A DNA stretch of 64,000 bases from Photorhabdus akhurstii (GTDB lineage Bacteria > Pseudomonadota > Gammaproteobacteria > Enterobacterales > Enterobacteriaceae). Positions 18,250-28,700 of this stretch are shown here, one piece after another. The stretch spans positions 62,001 to 126,000 of the forward strand of contig NZ_RCWE01000008.1 of assembly GCF_018448925.1 (NCBI RefSeq), given 5' to 3'. The notes under the pieces were generated by a model. The model was given only the letters and a program-made list of their open reading frames with translations. It had not been told where the DNA came from and searched no databases. Within the stretch, counting starts at the first letter, position 1. Every line of letters begins with the position of its first letter. A program made the position numbers and the translations under genes.

Positions 18250-21200
18250 TTACATCTTTACCTTCTTCACCTCAGCGGCTGTGTCATTTTCATCTTCATT
18301 GACAGTAAACCAGGGAGTGAACAAGGTTCGACGGAACCAACCTTTTGCGGTGATAACCTTGATTTCTCGACCTATGGGATCATAGACATGGGTATCTGCA
18401 TAAGCTTCTTTTTCCTGCCGGGCACTATCATTGCTGACGTATCGCCAGTCATTGAGGAAATAGGGCTGATAGGTACGTATCGGTTGCCCCTTATTGTCAT
18501 ATTCCGTTCGTCCAGTCACTGCCCAACGGTTCTCAGTATGCTGGACATTTATAATCAAAGAGCCGTCTTCATTGCGTTGCCGGGCCATGCCTGCCTCATG
18601 TCGGGCAGCGGCTTGCAGCAAGCGGCCAAAGCCATCACTGAATACCACCTGTTGACGGATCTGTTGCTCAGGATCGTGATCATAACGATCCGTCGTCAAT
18701 GTCAGGCTGTGAGGAGGTAAACGGGGTCCGTTGTTTAACAGGCTAATGAGTTGAGGGATTGCCTTTTGGCTTTGTACCCAGCGGCGATAAGCCAGTGTGC
18801 AGATACGTCCATCTTCGGTGATGATTCGGGCGTTATATAACTTTTGCCAATCTTGTTCTGCCAGTCGATTGAAGGTTTTCTGACTTAATACTGGCATCCA
18901 GCTTTCTGGTGCGTAGACCTGACACTGTGCTACAGGGAGCGGTTTTTTTAACTCAATAGCGGCATTAACATCGGATGGTGGAGAAAATGATGCTTTTTCC
19001 GGTGAGGAATAACCTGTCATCTTGCCGTTTTCAGTTCCCCAAAAGCGCAATGTGATTGGTCGGCCCAATGCATCCAGTGTGATAAGGTGCTGATTGTCAT
19101 TGATATCGGTGAGTTGCACCGGGGTCAGAAAACGCCAGTCATATTTGGCTGAGGTTGTCAGTCCAGCAGCATCCCGGGTTTGTACCACAACGCAATAGTT
19201 TGCATCCCAGATGAGGGTGATTTTACCGGTGAGTTGGGTGTTGCTCTGTTTTTGCGGGCGCCAGAACTGTGCCGCTGTACCATAATCGGTATAGCCGTGA
19301 TGGGCTACCCAAACTTTATCTTCTCCAGTGCGAGGGAATAGATAATTTGTTTGCTGATATCCAGCTTGCTCCAGCGTCGTTGATAATTTATCGGACGGGA
19401 TGCTTCCGTTAAACGCTGATAATGTGGACTGGTTGAATACCGTTGTTTCGGTAAAGGCAATCAGGGCTTGCCGTGTTGGTGTTTGCAACGGCGTTGTATT
19501 TTGTCCATCGGTATAAGCGGTTTTTTGCTGACCGAGGTATTCACGTGGTTTATCGTCCGCGATCAGGCTATTTTTATCACTCAGAAGTTCCAGATTTAAA
19601 CCACCAGCAGGCACATTTTCAGCGCCATAAGTAAAGATATCACTGCGGGTACTATCCGGTAATCCCAATACTCGAACGGTATTGTTGGTCAGGTGATGCC
19701 AACTGGATTGTTGATAGGTGAGCCGTAATTGGCGTTGTTGGTCATCATAGCTGTTGGCTAACAACTTATCAGGCAATGTATCAGGATACAGATTGATTGC
19801 TGGCTGCTGGCGGCGCGGGTACTGTACCGAAAGCTGTTTTAGCGGCTGACCAAATCGATCACTGGATAGCGTAATATTTTGACTGCATTGCGGGTCGCTG
19901 GCGATACGTTCGTAGTGATAGTTGCGGCTTTCAACTACAGATGACCAAAGTACAGGGTATCGGCTGTCGGTATGCTGTAATCGACGTACCTGTGAACGAA
20001 ATTCAGTGACAGTATAGGGAACGTGTTTATTTGTACTATCGTCCAATCCGTACAGTTCACTACGTAGCAGTTGACCTTTCAACGCGCGGTTGAACCAGTA
20101 ACGACTGTTATCATCTTCCGGTGTTAACGGGACATCTTTGTTATCTTGCCAAGTCGTAAAGCGCGGTGAGAAACCGGCAAAAGCCTGATCATCACGCCAA
20201 TACTCGGTTGATAATGCGTTATCTATCACCGGCAGTCCGGTGGCATACCAGTTTTTGGTCAGCGCCGGTGGCGTACGTTCTGGCGCGTTGCCTTGAGCCA
20301 GTTGATGGCTGTCTGTCTGCTCTACATAACCAAATCCGCGAAATTCCCGCTCGCGTCCGTCCCATGCGCCACGAGCATAACGAAGTGTTGTGACTAATTT
20401 GTTGCCGCTGATTTCATCTTCTGTTTCCGTTTGCCATAGGGTGTGGATCGGGAAGGGGAGATAGCAAACCGGTGTTTGTCCGGTAGTCAGCGCCGCGGCT
20501 TTTTCATCCAGCCAGAATTGGGAGGAACTGCGGTAACGCAAGGTGTGATGGACCCCCATATTGTTGTTCATTTCATTGAGTAACCACGGCTTCATGTTGG
20601 TCAGATCGCAGCGCCAGTGATGGGGAGACATATGCGGCACGCTCAGTATCAGGCTGGCGACGCCTAATCCTTGTACATCGGCCATTTGTAACTGACAGGT
20701 ATGATCAAAACGCAGACCTTCCGGGAAGCGTAATGTCACTGGTTCAGCAAAGCCATTGCCACTTTTGTTCAGGAAGATATCCAGACGGTTTGTATGAACA
20801 TAAATCAGATCCGTTGGACCGCTGCCATCCAGATCGGCCAGATAAACTTGAGCCGGGTTAAACTCGGTTGCTGGCTGGCTGAATCCCGGTAAGGTAATGG
20901 GTTGACCAAAACGTCCGCGCCCCAGATTAGGCCAGCAGGTGACTTTAGTCGCGCTTACTTCAACCAGATGGGCTTGACCTGAACCCAATACATCACTAAA
21001 CGCCACCAACTTACGTGGATCGGCGCCCGGCACCGGCAGTGTGATATCACCGGATTGCACCACATCTTTTCCTTTGGCAAAGCCGTCGCGGGTATTGGCA
21101 TATAAACGCACGCTCTTAGGGCCGATCAGCACCAAATCGGATAGCCCGGCTCCCATTAAATCTGCGAGTTGCGCGCGTGGATGGGTGTATTCCACCGGCA

Positions 21201-22674
21201 GAGCGTTGAGTGGGGTAAAACGTGTCCAACTGCCATCCGGGCGTTGACTATGATATCCCCGTAATCCCGGTCCGGTGATAACCCAGTCAAGTTGGCCGTC
21301 TCCATTGATATCCACCAACGAGGCATTACTTTGCAAAGAAGGAATAACCGATAAAGGTTGCATCTTTTCCCAAGTGACGGCATCTGAGCCAATTTCGCCC
21401 AGACGCTGTGCGGAGCGGTACCACCAAGCGCCTTTATCCTGATATAACAGGCCGGGTAATCCTTCGCCTTTTAGATCGACTAGCTGCCAGCGCTGAATGG
21501 CATTGAAGTTTGCCAGTACATCCATTGGTTGCCAGTGAGCGTGATGTCGCGGTGAAAAATCCTGATATGCCAATTCTAATGGCGGCAGGGTGACGACATT
21601 ACCATCTTGCTCGTGTCCCACTCGGCGAACGAATACTAGCGTGCTGGCTATCGCGCTTTCGTCGTAATTGAGTATCAGGCGTGAAACCAGCGTTGGTCCG
21701 TTGTGTTCTGTTATCTTACTATCCAGTGCTTGCAGGTGATGGTACATCAATACCTGACGGCATAAGCGGCGGGTACGAATCTCAAAGCCATATTCATAAC
21801 GGGAAAAACGGTCCTGACGGCAAAGCCAGCTACCTGTAGTCGAAAATGCTGGTGGCGTTTTCAGGTTGTTACTGCGTTCGCCGTAATCAAATACCAGATA
21901 GAACAACCAGTCTGCTTGTGATGGGGCGCTGCCATCCAGACCGGGTAATGTTTCGCTGGCTGTACGGTTGCCGTAATACACGATGTGTAAATAACGTTGC
22001 GCTGTAGCCTGTAAATGGTGCGTAATTTCATCTGCTTCGCAACCTGTGTCATCTTCGGCGCGATATTGATAATAAATTTGTTCGCCACGTGATGATACAG
22101 AGGCTTCCAGCAGCCATTGTGCTGTTTGTGTCGTTTGGGATGGGTTGCTGATCCGCGCTTGCGGTGATTTACCCAGTAGATGCACCTGCCCATCTGGGCT
22201 ATATATCAACCAAAAATCTGTTTTACCTGTTGTTTTGGGTTGCCAATATTCCAATCGGCTGAAATGGCTTTCCAGACGGGAACGGTAGCCGGTAACGGTA
22301 AAGGTGGCGCCTAAATTGATACCCTGTAATGTGGATTCGTCGCGAGGTTGATCCGCTACCACCAGCACTTCGCCTTCTGGCCCCAAAAAGGTATCGGTTT
22401 CGTCATAATGGGGGACGCCAAAATGGGTGCGGCGGCGGATAGTCATAACGTTGCAATCCCAACCCAGACCAAATGGACTGTTACCGGCGCCGCTGTTGTA
22501 ATTCAGAGTGAATGCGGGAGCATAACCGCGCCCGGCAGAAATAGGCAATGGTAGAGATAGCGCGGCCATACCATCCGGTCCAGTGGGGGTTAATGCTTCA
22601 CCCATTCCCGTGATAGCGCCCCCCCCTTTGGGCAGTGACAGTTCCGTAATACTAAAATCTTGTGAATTTTGCAT
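18250..22674 (-). CDS. tcdB2: TcdB2, TcB subunit of Tc toxin
   Basis: A 1474-residue TcB protein recognised as TcdB2. Its N-terminal SpvB domain starts LSLPKGGGAITGMGEALTPT and covers about 330 residues. Beta-propeller repeats with FG-GAP/VCBS sequences follow (DINGDGQLDW near residue 460, DLMGAGLSDLV, DLDGSGPTDLIY); this propeller docks onto TcA and opens as a gate. The middle TcdB domains and first RHS repeats lead to the C-terminus (YDPIGREIKVITAKGW), which joins TcC to close the cocoon. ATG at 22674 has AAGGAG directly after a hairpin. It begins 56 bp after the TcA gene, so the two are probably co-transcribed. Confidence 0.96.
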   Translation of the reverse strand: MQNSQDFSITELSLPKGGGAITGMGEALTPTGPDGMAALSLPLPISAGRGYAPAFTLNYNSGAGNSPFGLGWDCNVMTIRRRTHFGVPHYDETDTFLGPEGEVLVVADQPRDESTLQGINLGATFTVTGYRSRLESHFSRLEYWQPKTTGKTDFWLIYSPDGQVHLLGKSPQARISNPSQTTQTAQWLLEASVSSRGEQIYYQYRAEDDTGCEADEITHHLQATAQRYLHIVYYGNRTASETLPGLDGSAPSQADWLFYLVFDYGERSNNLKTPPAFSTTGSWLCRQDRFSRYEYGFEIRTRRLCRQVLMYHHLQALDSKITEHNGPTLVSRLILNYDESAIASTLVFVRRVGHEQDGNVVTLPPLELAYQDFSPRHHAHWQPMDVLANFNAIQRWQLVDLKGEGLPGLLYQDKGAWWYRSAQRLGEIGSDAVTWEKMQPLSVIPSLQSNASLVDINGDGQLDWVITGPGLRGYHSQRPDGSWTRFTPLNALPVEYTHPRAQLADLMGAGLSDLVLIGPKSVRLYANTRDGFAKGKDVVQSGDITLPVPGADPRKLVAFSDVLGSGQAHLVEVSATKVTCWPNLGRGRFGQPITLPGFSQPATEFNPAQVYLADLDGSGPTDLIYVHTNRLDIFLNKSGNGFAEPVTLRFPEGLRFDHTCQLQMADVQGLGVASLILSVPHMSPHHWRCDLTNMKPWLLNEMNNNMGVHHTLRYRSSSQFWLDEKAAALTTGQTPVCYLPFPIHTLWQTETEDEISGNKLVTTLRYARGAWDGREREFRGFGYVEQTDSHQLAQGNAPERTPPALTKNWYATGLPVIDNALSTEYWRDDQAFAGFSPRFTTWQDNKDVPLTPEDDNSRYWFNRALKGQLLRSELYGLDDSTNKHVPYTVTEFRSQVRRLQHTDSRYPVLWSSVVESRNYHYERIASDPQCSQNITLSSDRFGQPLKQLSVQYPRRQQPAINLYPDTLPDKLLANSYDDQQRQLRLTYQQSSWHHLTNNTVRVLGLPDSTRSDIFTYGAENVPAGGLNLELLSDKNSLIADDKPREYLGQQKTAYTDGQNTTPLQTPTRQALIAFTETTVFNQSTLSAFNGSIPSDKLSTTLEQAGYQQTNYLFPRTGEDKVWVAHHGYTDYGTAAQFWRPQKQSNTQLTGKITLIWDANYCVVVQTRDAAGLTTSAKYDWRFLTPVQLTDINDNQHLITLDALGRPITLRFWGTENGKMTGYSSPEKASFSPPSDVNAAIELKKPLPVAQCQVYAPESWMPVLSQKTFNRLAEQDWQKLYNARIITEDGRICTLAYRRWVQSQKAIPQLISLLNNGPRLPPHSLTLTTDRYDHDPEQQIRQQVVFSDGFGRLLQAAARHEAGMARQRNEDGSLIINVQHTENRWAVTGRTEYDNKGQPIRTYQPYFLNDWRYVSNDSARQEKEAYADTHVYDPIGREIKVITAKGWFRRTLFTPWFTVNEDENDTAAEVKKVKM

Positions 22675-22687
22675 GAAAGACTCCTTG

Positions 22688-22708
22688 CAGGCCCCGCTTA
22701 GGGGCCTG
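22688..22708. terminator. hairpin in the tcdA-tcdB2 gap
   Basis: CAGGCCCC, loop GCTTA, GGGGCCTG, perfect 8-bp stem. On the minus strand it ends two bases before the AAGGAG site of tcdB2, so it could dampen readthrough or affect tcdB2 translation. It closely resembles the stems behind the other two tcdA genes. Confidence 0.6.
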
Positions 22709-22730
22709 TTTTAGCACTTAGTTGAAATCG

Positions 22731-25700
22731 TTATTGGCGAATGGTGTAGCGAATATGCAGAATGATGTCGCTTAGACTCTCCAGCATGGTTTTTTGTTTT
22801 TCGGTTGCATTCGGGAAGCTTAATGTCAGCGTACCTTTATCGATTTCGATTCCTTCAAATGGCAGGAATTTGCCATCGTTGAAATCCAATTGGAACTGAC
22901 CGCTGTCATTCATTCCGTGAGAAACTGCCAGCGCTTTACAACCTTTGGCTAACCCGGTGGCATCTCCGCCATAAGACAGAATCGCTTGCACATCCTGATA
23001 AGGTCCTAACAGTGCCGGCAGGGTGACACTGATCTGTTTAATCCGGCGGACGTTACCGGCTCCACTGTTTTCTGGGTAATCGTGACGAATTTGTAAGTCA
23101 GCTAACGAAATAGACGCTTGTAGAGAAGTTTTGGCATTTCCTTCACCAAAATTCAGTGTGTTATTTCTGCTACTGGTAGTGTCTGGTTTCTTATTCACCA
23201 GTTCTGCAATTTTCTTGGTCAGAGAAAATTGACCTTTCTCTTTATAAACTTCTGCTAGTGAAACGGTACGTTCTACCTCCAGTACGCGTTGCTCCTGTTT
23301 CAGGTGGGCATCTTCCATCTGTGCTAGATTCAGCATTAAGGTTTCACCCGCCAGCAGACCGGCATGGGTTCCCTGCCAGGCGCCGGGCTTGATAAAGCGT
23401 GCTGCGGCATCGTTAGTCTCCCAACGATAGGCCATTTCAGCCATCAGGCAACGGGCTACCGCTAAATCATAGAACTGGAAGTAAATGGCGGACAGCCGAC
23501 CACGCAGCCAGTTGTATAATGCCTGATTGCTGAACTTATGTTGCAGGAAGGTCAGTTGTGCGTGCGTCTGCTCTTGTTGGGTTTTCAGGCTGGTTTTCTG
23601 CAACACGGCGGCTTCACGGCGTACGACTAATGATTGAAGTTGAGCATCGATTTGTTTCAACTCTGCATCAGCGTTGTTACGCTGGATTTTCCACTCCTGT
23701 CGACGCCGACGGTAGGCTTCAGACTGGCTGATTTTATCCGCTTCGGTGCTCATGACACTGGCGGAGAATTCCATGACATTACTTGTGGCTTGGGCAATTG
23801 CTCCCCAATGGCTACCGCCATCAGCGAAGCCAAAGATGTTGGGAGCCAAATCAAGCGCTGCGCCTGCCAGATGTGATGCTTGAAGTGCAGTAGAGATGCC
23901 TGCGACGGAGGCTCGCAACGCCATCGCCTGTTTTTCACCTGCGTTGATATCTTCATCGTAGAATTTGCTGTAGCTATCAAAACGCGATTTAGCTCCGGCG
24001 CGGGTTTTTTCTAGCACAGTTTTTTCAACATCCAGCTCTTCAATGGTTTTGTCCTGTATGCTGAGATTGGTCAATATCAGTTCCGCCGCTTGATTCTGTA
24101 ACAGCGTGTTTAATGCTTCCGCATCCTGACGTTCGATAATATTTTGTAATGTGGAGCCGAATTGGGTGAGTTGACTGACCATACTGCGGGCGTTTTCCAG
24201 CATATGTGGGAAACGCCAAACTGATATAAACTCTGACGGAAGATTGCTTCCACCTTGTGAACTGGCGACAGCGGCGCTGAGCAGCGCTTTTGGATCTGCC
24301 GGTGTCGCGAAAATAGGCAAATGTAAAGGTTGACCATCAATAGAGAGGTTATGGCGCAGGTTATATAACCGTTGTTCCAGTTTCTGCCAATAGCTCAACA
24401 TCACTTCGTTGACCTGTGGCAGGAAAAGATCTGTGTTGCTTCCATCTTTAGGCTGGCCTTGTCGTAAATCTGCTATTGCTTTGGCATGTGCCTGTTGTTT
24501 TTCAAGATCTGCGGCTTCTTTTAGCTCTGGATCACTCCATGTTGAACTGAGTAATAAATGAGGTTTATCGCCTAATAGATGCAGTGCCTGCATATACCAC
24601 ATTTTGGCTTCGGCGAGTGTGTCCCGTTCCAACTGGCGATAGGCGTAATCTCCCTGTTCGATCAATAGATCAAGGGCGCACATAAAGGTGGCGACTTTGT
24701 AGTGCATCGGATCATGTTGAGCGATGGCATCGGGATCAAATGTATCCAATGGATCATCGTTCCAACTGGTGTCCTCTTGTAATGGGCGGACATTCCAGTT
24801 GTGGGGGTGCTGTTTTTGACCATTGGCAATATGACCAGATGGATTCCAGACATATTTCAGCCAACGGTTAGCTTCATCGAAATTTTGCTCGTGTAGCAAA
24901 CGTTGAGCGATCAGCATCGGGGTATAGTAGAACAGTTCCCAGAAGTAGAGGCTGTTGGCGCCGTTGAAGTCCATTGGTTCTGTGTGCTGATGATCGATAA
25001 GAATAGAAACGTCAAGAAAGCCTTTGTATTTTTTAATTCCTGTTTTTTCACCAGATTGAGTCATTGCTGAGTTATGATCGGCATCATTAATCAGAATAAA
25101 CTTCTGTTGAATTTCATTGAAATAGAAGAAAGCGGGTTCCCAGACGCCTAGGTAAGATACTTTTTTGTATTCAACTCCTAATCTAACACCTTCATTGGTA
25201 TAAGATTGTTTCTCATAAGGGACAAAAAGAACGACACTGGTTTCGGTGTCAGCCAATATTCCTTGGTAATATGGCCGCATTGTATTATCACCAGCAATAT
25301 TCCCTATATGAATTTTAAACTGGCGTTCATTACCATGTGTGTTTTGATCATATTTAGGAAGAGTGAAATTAACATAAAAGCCTTTGCCTAATTGTGGCTC
25401 TTGAATATTCTGAGTTTCCATACTCAAAATAGTGTCGATCCCCGCATTGGCGCGGCTAATTAATTTACGGGCAAACAGGGTATTAAGGCGAGTACGATAG
25501 GCTCCCCATTGCATATATTGTGCCCCACTTGGATCGTGGTGAAGGGTCAGGACATCATTAACATTCGCTTTTTTGATAATACGAATACTGAAATGTTCTT
25601 CACCTAGATTACGTTGTTCTTTACCACTTTCAAATGCGTCAGCAGATGCTGTAAAGGTGATATCAATACTTGCTTCATTATTTTTAAATACTAGAGTGGA

Positions 25701-28700
25701 GACATCTATTTGATCGAGATTATTAAACTGATAACACATTTCTTCAAAGTTTGGTGTCGGTTTAACTGAAACTTTGTCTTCTGCTATATATGGTTTACTG
25801 TCTAATTTTCCATCATCCTTCACTGTTTTCACTATGATTTTAACATTTGAAGGCTGAATTTTTGTATTAATAAATATTGGCTCCGAAACGTCAGTGTCAA
25901 TACCGCCGTGGTCGTCCATATAGAAATATTCTTCGAATGGTTTGTTGTCACTATGTTTGTTATCAATATAACCATAATTACCACTAATGTTACCGCCAGT
26001 GGTTATGGACATTTCTTTTGAGTCAGAAGAAAGGTTAGGGAACCAGGCTCTTGTAAAGTTAGTGGTGCTATCCCGATAAAACAGAAGTCTTCCTTGACTA
26101 AGCTTACTTTCATTTCCTTCATATTGATAAACAGGGTAGATAAGTTTTTTATTTGATAAATTATTGGGGTTAATACCTAGCGTAGTATAAATAATGAATT
26201 TATCACCGAGCTTGCCGTATTTCTTCATCAAATTGCATTGATTACGTTGTCGACCTTCATATCCATTATGAATAATTCTTAACTTTGGTGAGATTTGGAT
26301 TTTTGAGTTATCGCTTGGGTCACGGGTAATCAGAATGCTCCCGCCGTATACCATACTCAGATAGCCCTCTCCCCAATCATAACCATTATTACTGTTTACT
26401 GATGAAGGGATTTCGTAGCTTTCTGCATAGCGGTTATTGACTCTTACGACATTGTTGGTATCAAACTGTTTATGAGCATTAAGTCTGTAACTTTCGGGTG
26501 TCATTTCCTCAGGAGACATATTGGAAGTGATATATAGCCCTTTTATTGGTGCTGTGTATGTGTTTCCTGTTTTTTCTGTGTAATTATTTAATTGCTCCTG
26601 TTTTTTATAAAACATAACCAGCAATTTATCTTTGCCTTGATAACTTGCACAATAGAGCCCTAACGCTTTATTCAGTTCTAAATTTAGACCAGATATTTTT
26701 TCATCTACATCAAAGGTAATTGGTGTATTCCAGGTGCCGTCATAACGAATATGTGCCAATTTCAGTTCATAATGATAGCTTGTGGTCGTTTTGCTTCCTT
26801 GTTTGATAGCTTCTCCTTCTGCTCGATTAGTTACCTTCTTCTGTTCCAGCCAGATAATATACAGGCGGGATTGGTAGACTACCGGGCGGATAGTATCTTC
26901 GTAGGGATTAATTGGGCAGTCAATTTTGTGCCACTCGCTCCAGGCATTAGCGGGGAATTTACCTTCGCTGAATTTATTGTGATCTACACTGCGCCAATAA
27001 TATTGATTCACTTCTGTTTTACTGCGTCCGATAAAATAGGTCAATCCTTGGTCATTATTAATATTGTCATGATAGGCGCTGATGACTTCCAGATTAGCCA
27101 CTTGTTCGAATGACGTTAGATAAGATTTAAAGGCATCTTCTACGGTATCGGTATTCAATTGACTTTGGCTGATGGATTGCAGTAGCGTATCCATCATTTT
27201 TGTCTGGCCGATCCGCAGTGTCGGATCGATATAGTTTTCAGGGTAGTAAAGGAGCTTAGTAATACCAGCCCAGGTGCTGTAGCGTTTGTTGTATTTATCC
27301 CAGTTAGTGAAGAATAAACGGCTAGTGACACTTGTGTCGGTATCTCCCTCCATATTTTTCAATGCGCGGTTAATATACAGTTGGATACTAGCGATAGCTT
27401 CAGCAATCTCCGTGGTTTTGATGGCGGCGGAGACTTGGTTATCGATCAACAGGTATTGATATAGATCATCACGGTCTTTAATTACCGTATGTTTTCTTTC
27501 TTCTCGATCTTTTTGGTTATGAGAATAAATATAGTATGTACTTAACGCAGTACTGCGAGACTCACCCAGAAATGCATGTAGGGTATTGGCTTTTTGGGTA
27601 TCTAGTCCGGCGGTTAATATTGAAGCGACATTTTCCCATTGGGCATAATTAGTAGAAGATTCTATGTCTAATATTTTCGCCAGTTCAGAAACGCCTTGTG
27701 GCGAGATGTTCAATTGACGCGAGATGTTAATCCACTGCAATAGGTTGTCGATAGATGGCCAATTGGAGAAATCAGCTTGTGCTTGAGTACTGGCTTGCTC
27801 TAGTAGATTTTTATCAAGATTCATGGCGTTAGCCAATAGTTCTGCCGTTAATGTTCCTTTTTCAAACTCGGTCAGTACAGAAGAGGCGTTTTCACCTAGT
27901 GAGTTAACCCAGTCAGTAAAACGCGTCAGCATAATCAGTGATAATACATTGTGTGTTGACGTTGTTTTCGCGGTAAGACCAAAGATTTGTGGATTTGTCA
28001 CAAACAGACGTAAAGTGCTTTCGCTAAGACCGGTAGAGCGATAAATCAGCGCCAGTTGTGCTAGGCACTGGCAATATTGGACAGCTTGTTGAATTAGTGT
28101 AGTTTTTTCAGTTGCTTCAGTTGCTTCAGTTGCTTCAGTTGCTTCAGTTGCTTCAGTTGCTTCAGTTGTTTTCGATTGAGTTTCAATGGGTTTTTTCCGT
28201 AACCAGTTCCAGAATGAATCTGCCGTCATTTTGTTTTCTTTGCCAGAGTTTAGTTTATCTGCCCAAGCCAGCACGGAGAGAGCAACATTCTCAGATGGCA
28301 ATTGCAGAGCGGCGGCGATATAAGGAGATATGGCTTTTGGCAGATTTTCCTTGATTTTTAGCAAATTCTCTTTGATTGCTGGCAGATTTTCTCCGGCTTT
28401 CAACAGATATTTCTCGTGTTCTTTCAGATTTTTCTCGTATGCCTCCTGATTTTTCTCGTATTCTTTCAGAGCCTTTTTGGCTTCTAGCGGATTTTTATTG
28501 GCTTCCAATAGATATTTCTCGGCTGCTAGCAGATATTTCTCGGCTGCTAGCAGATATTTCTCGGCTTCCAACAGATATTGCTCGGCTTTCGGCAAATTAT
28601 CTTTGTCTTCTGGTAAACTTTCTTTGGCTTTCAATAGATTATCTTTTATTTTTAGCAAATTATCCTTGTAAAAGTTCTGCAAGCCATTGTAGACGGTATC

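Noticed and set aside
18172-18720. 182-codon plus-strand frame opposite tcdB2
   Set aside because: Antisense to the conserved end of tcdB2, no family features and no ribosome site.
28111-28164. Possible CRISPR-like array because of regular repeats
   Set aside because: The units are 9 bp without spacers and lie in frame in a toxin gene; no cas gene is near.
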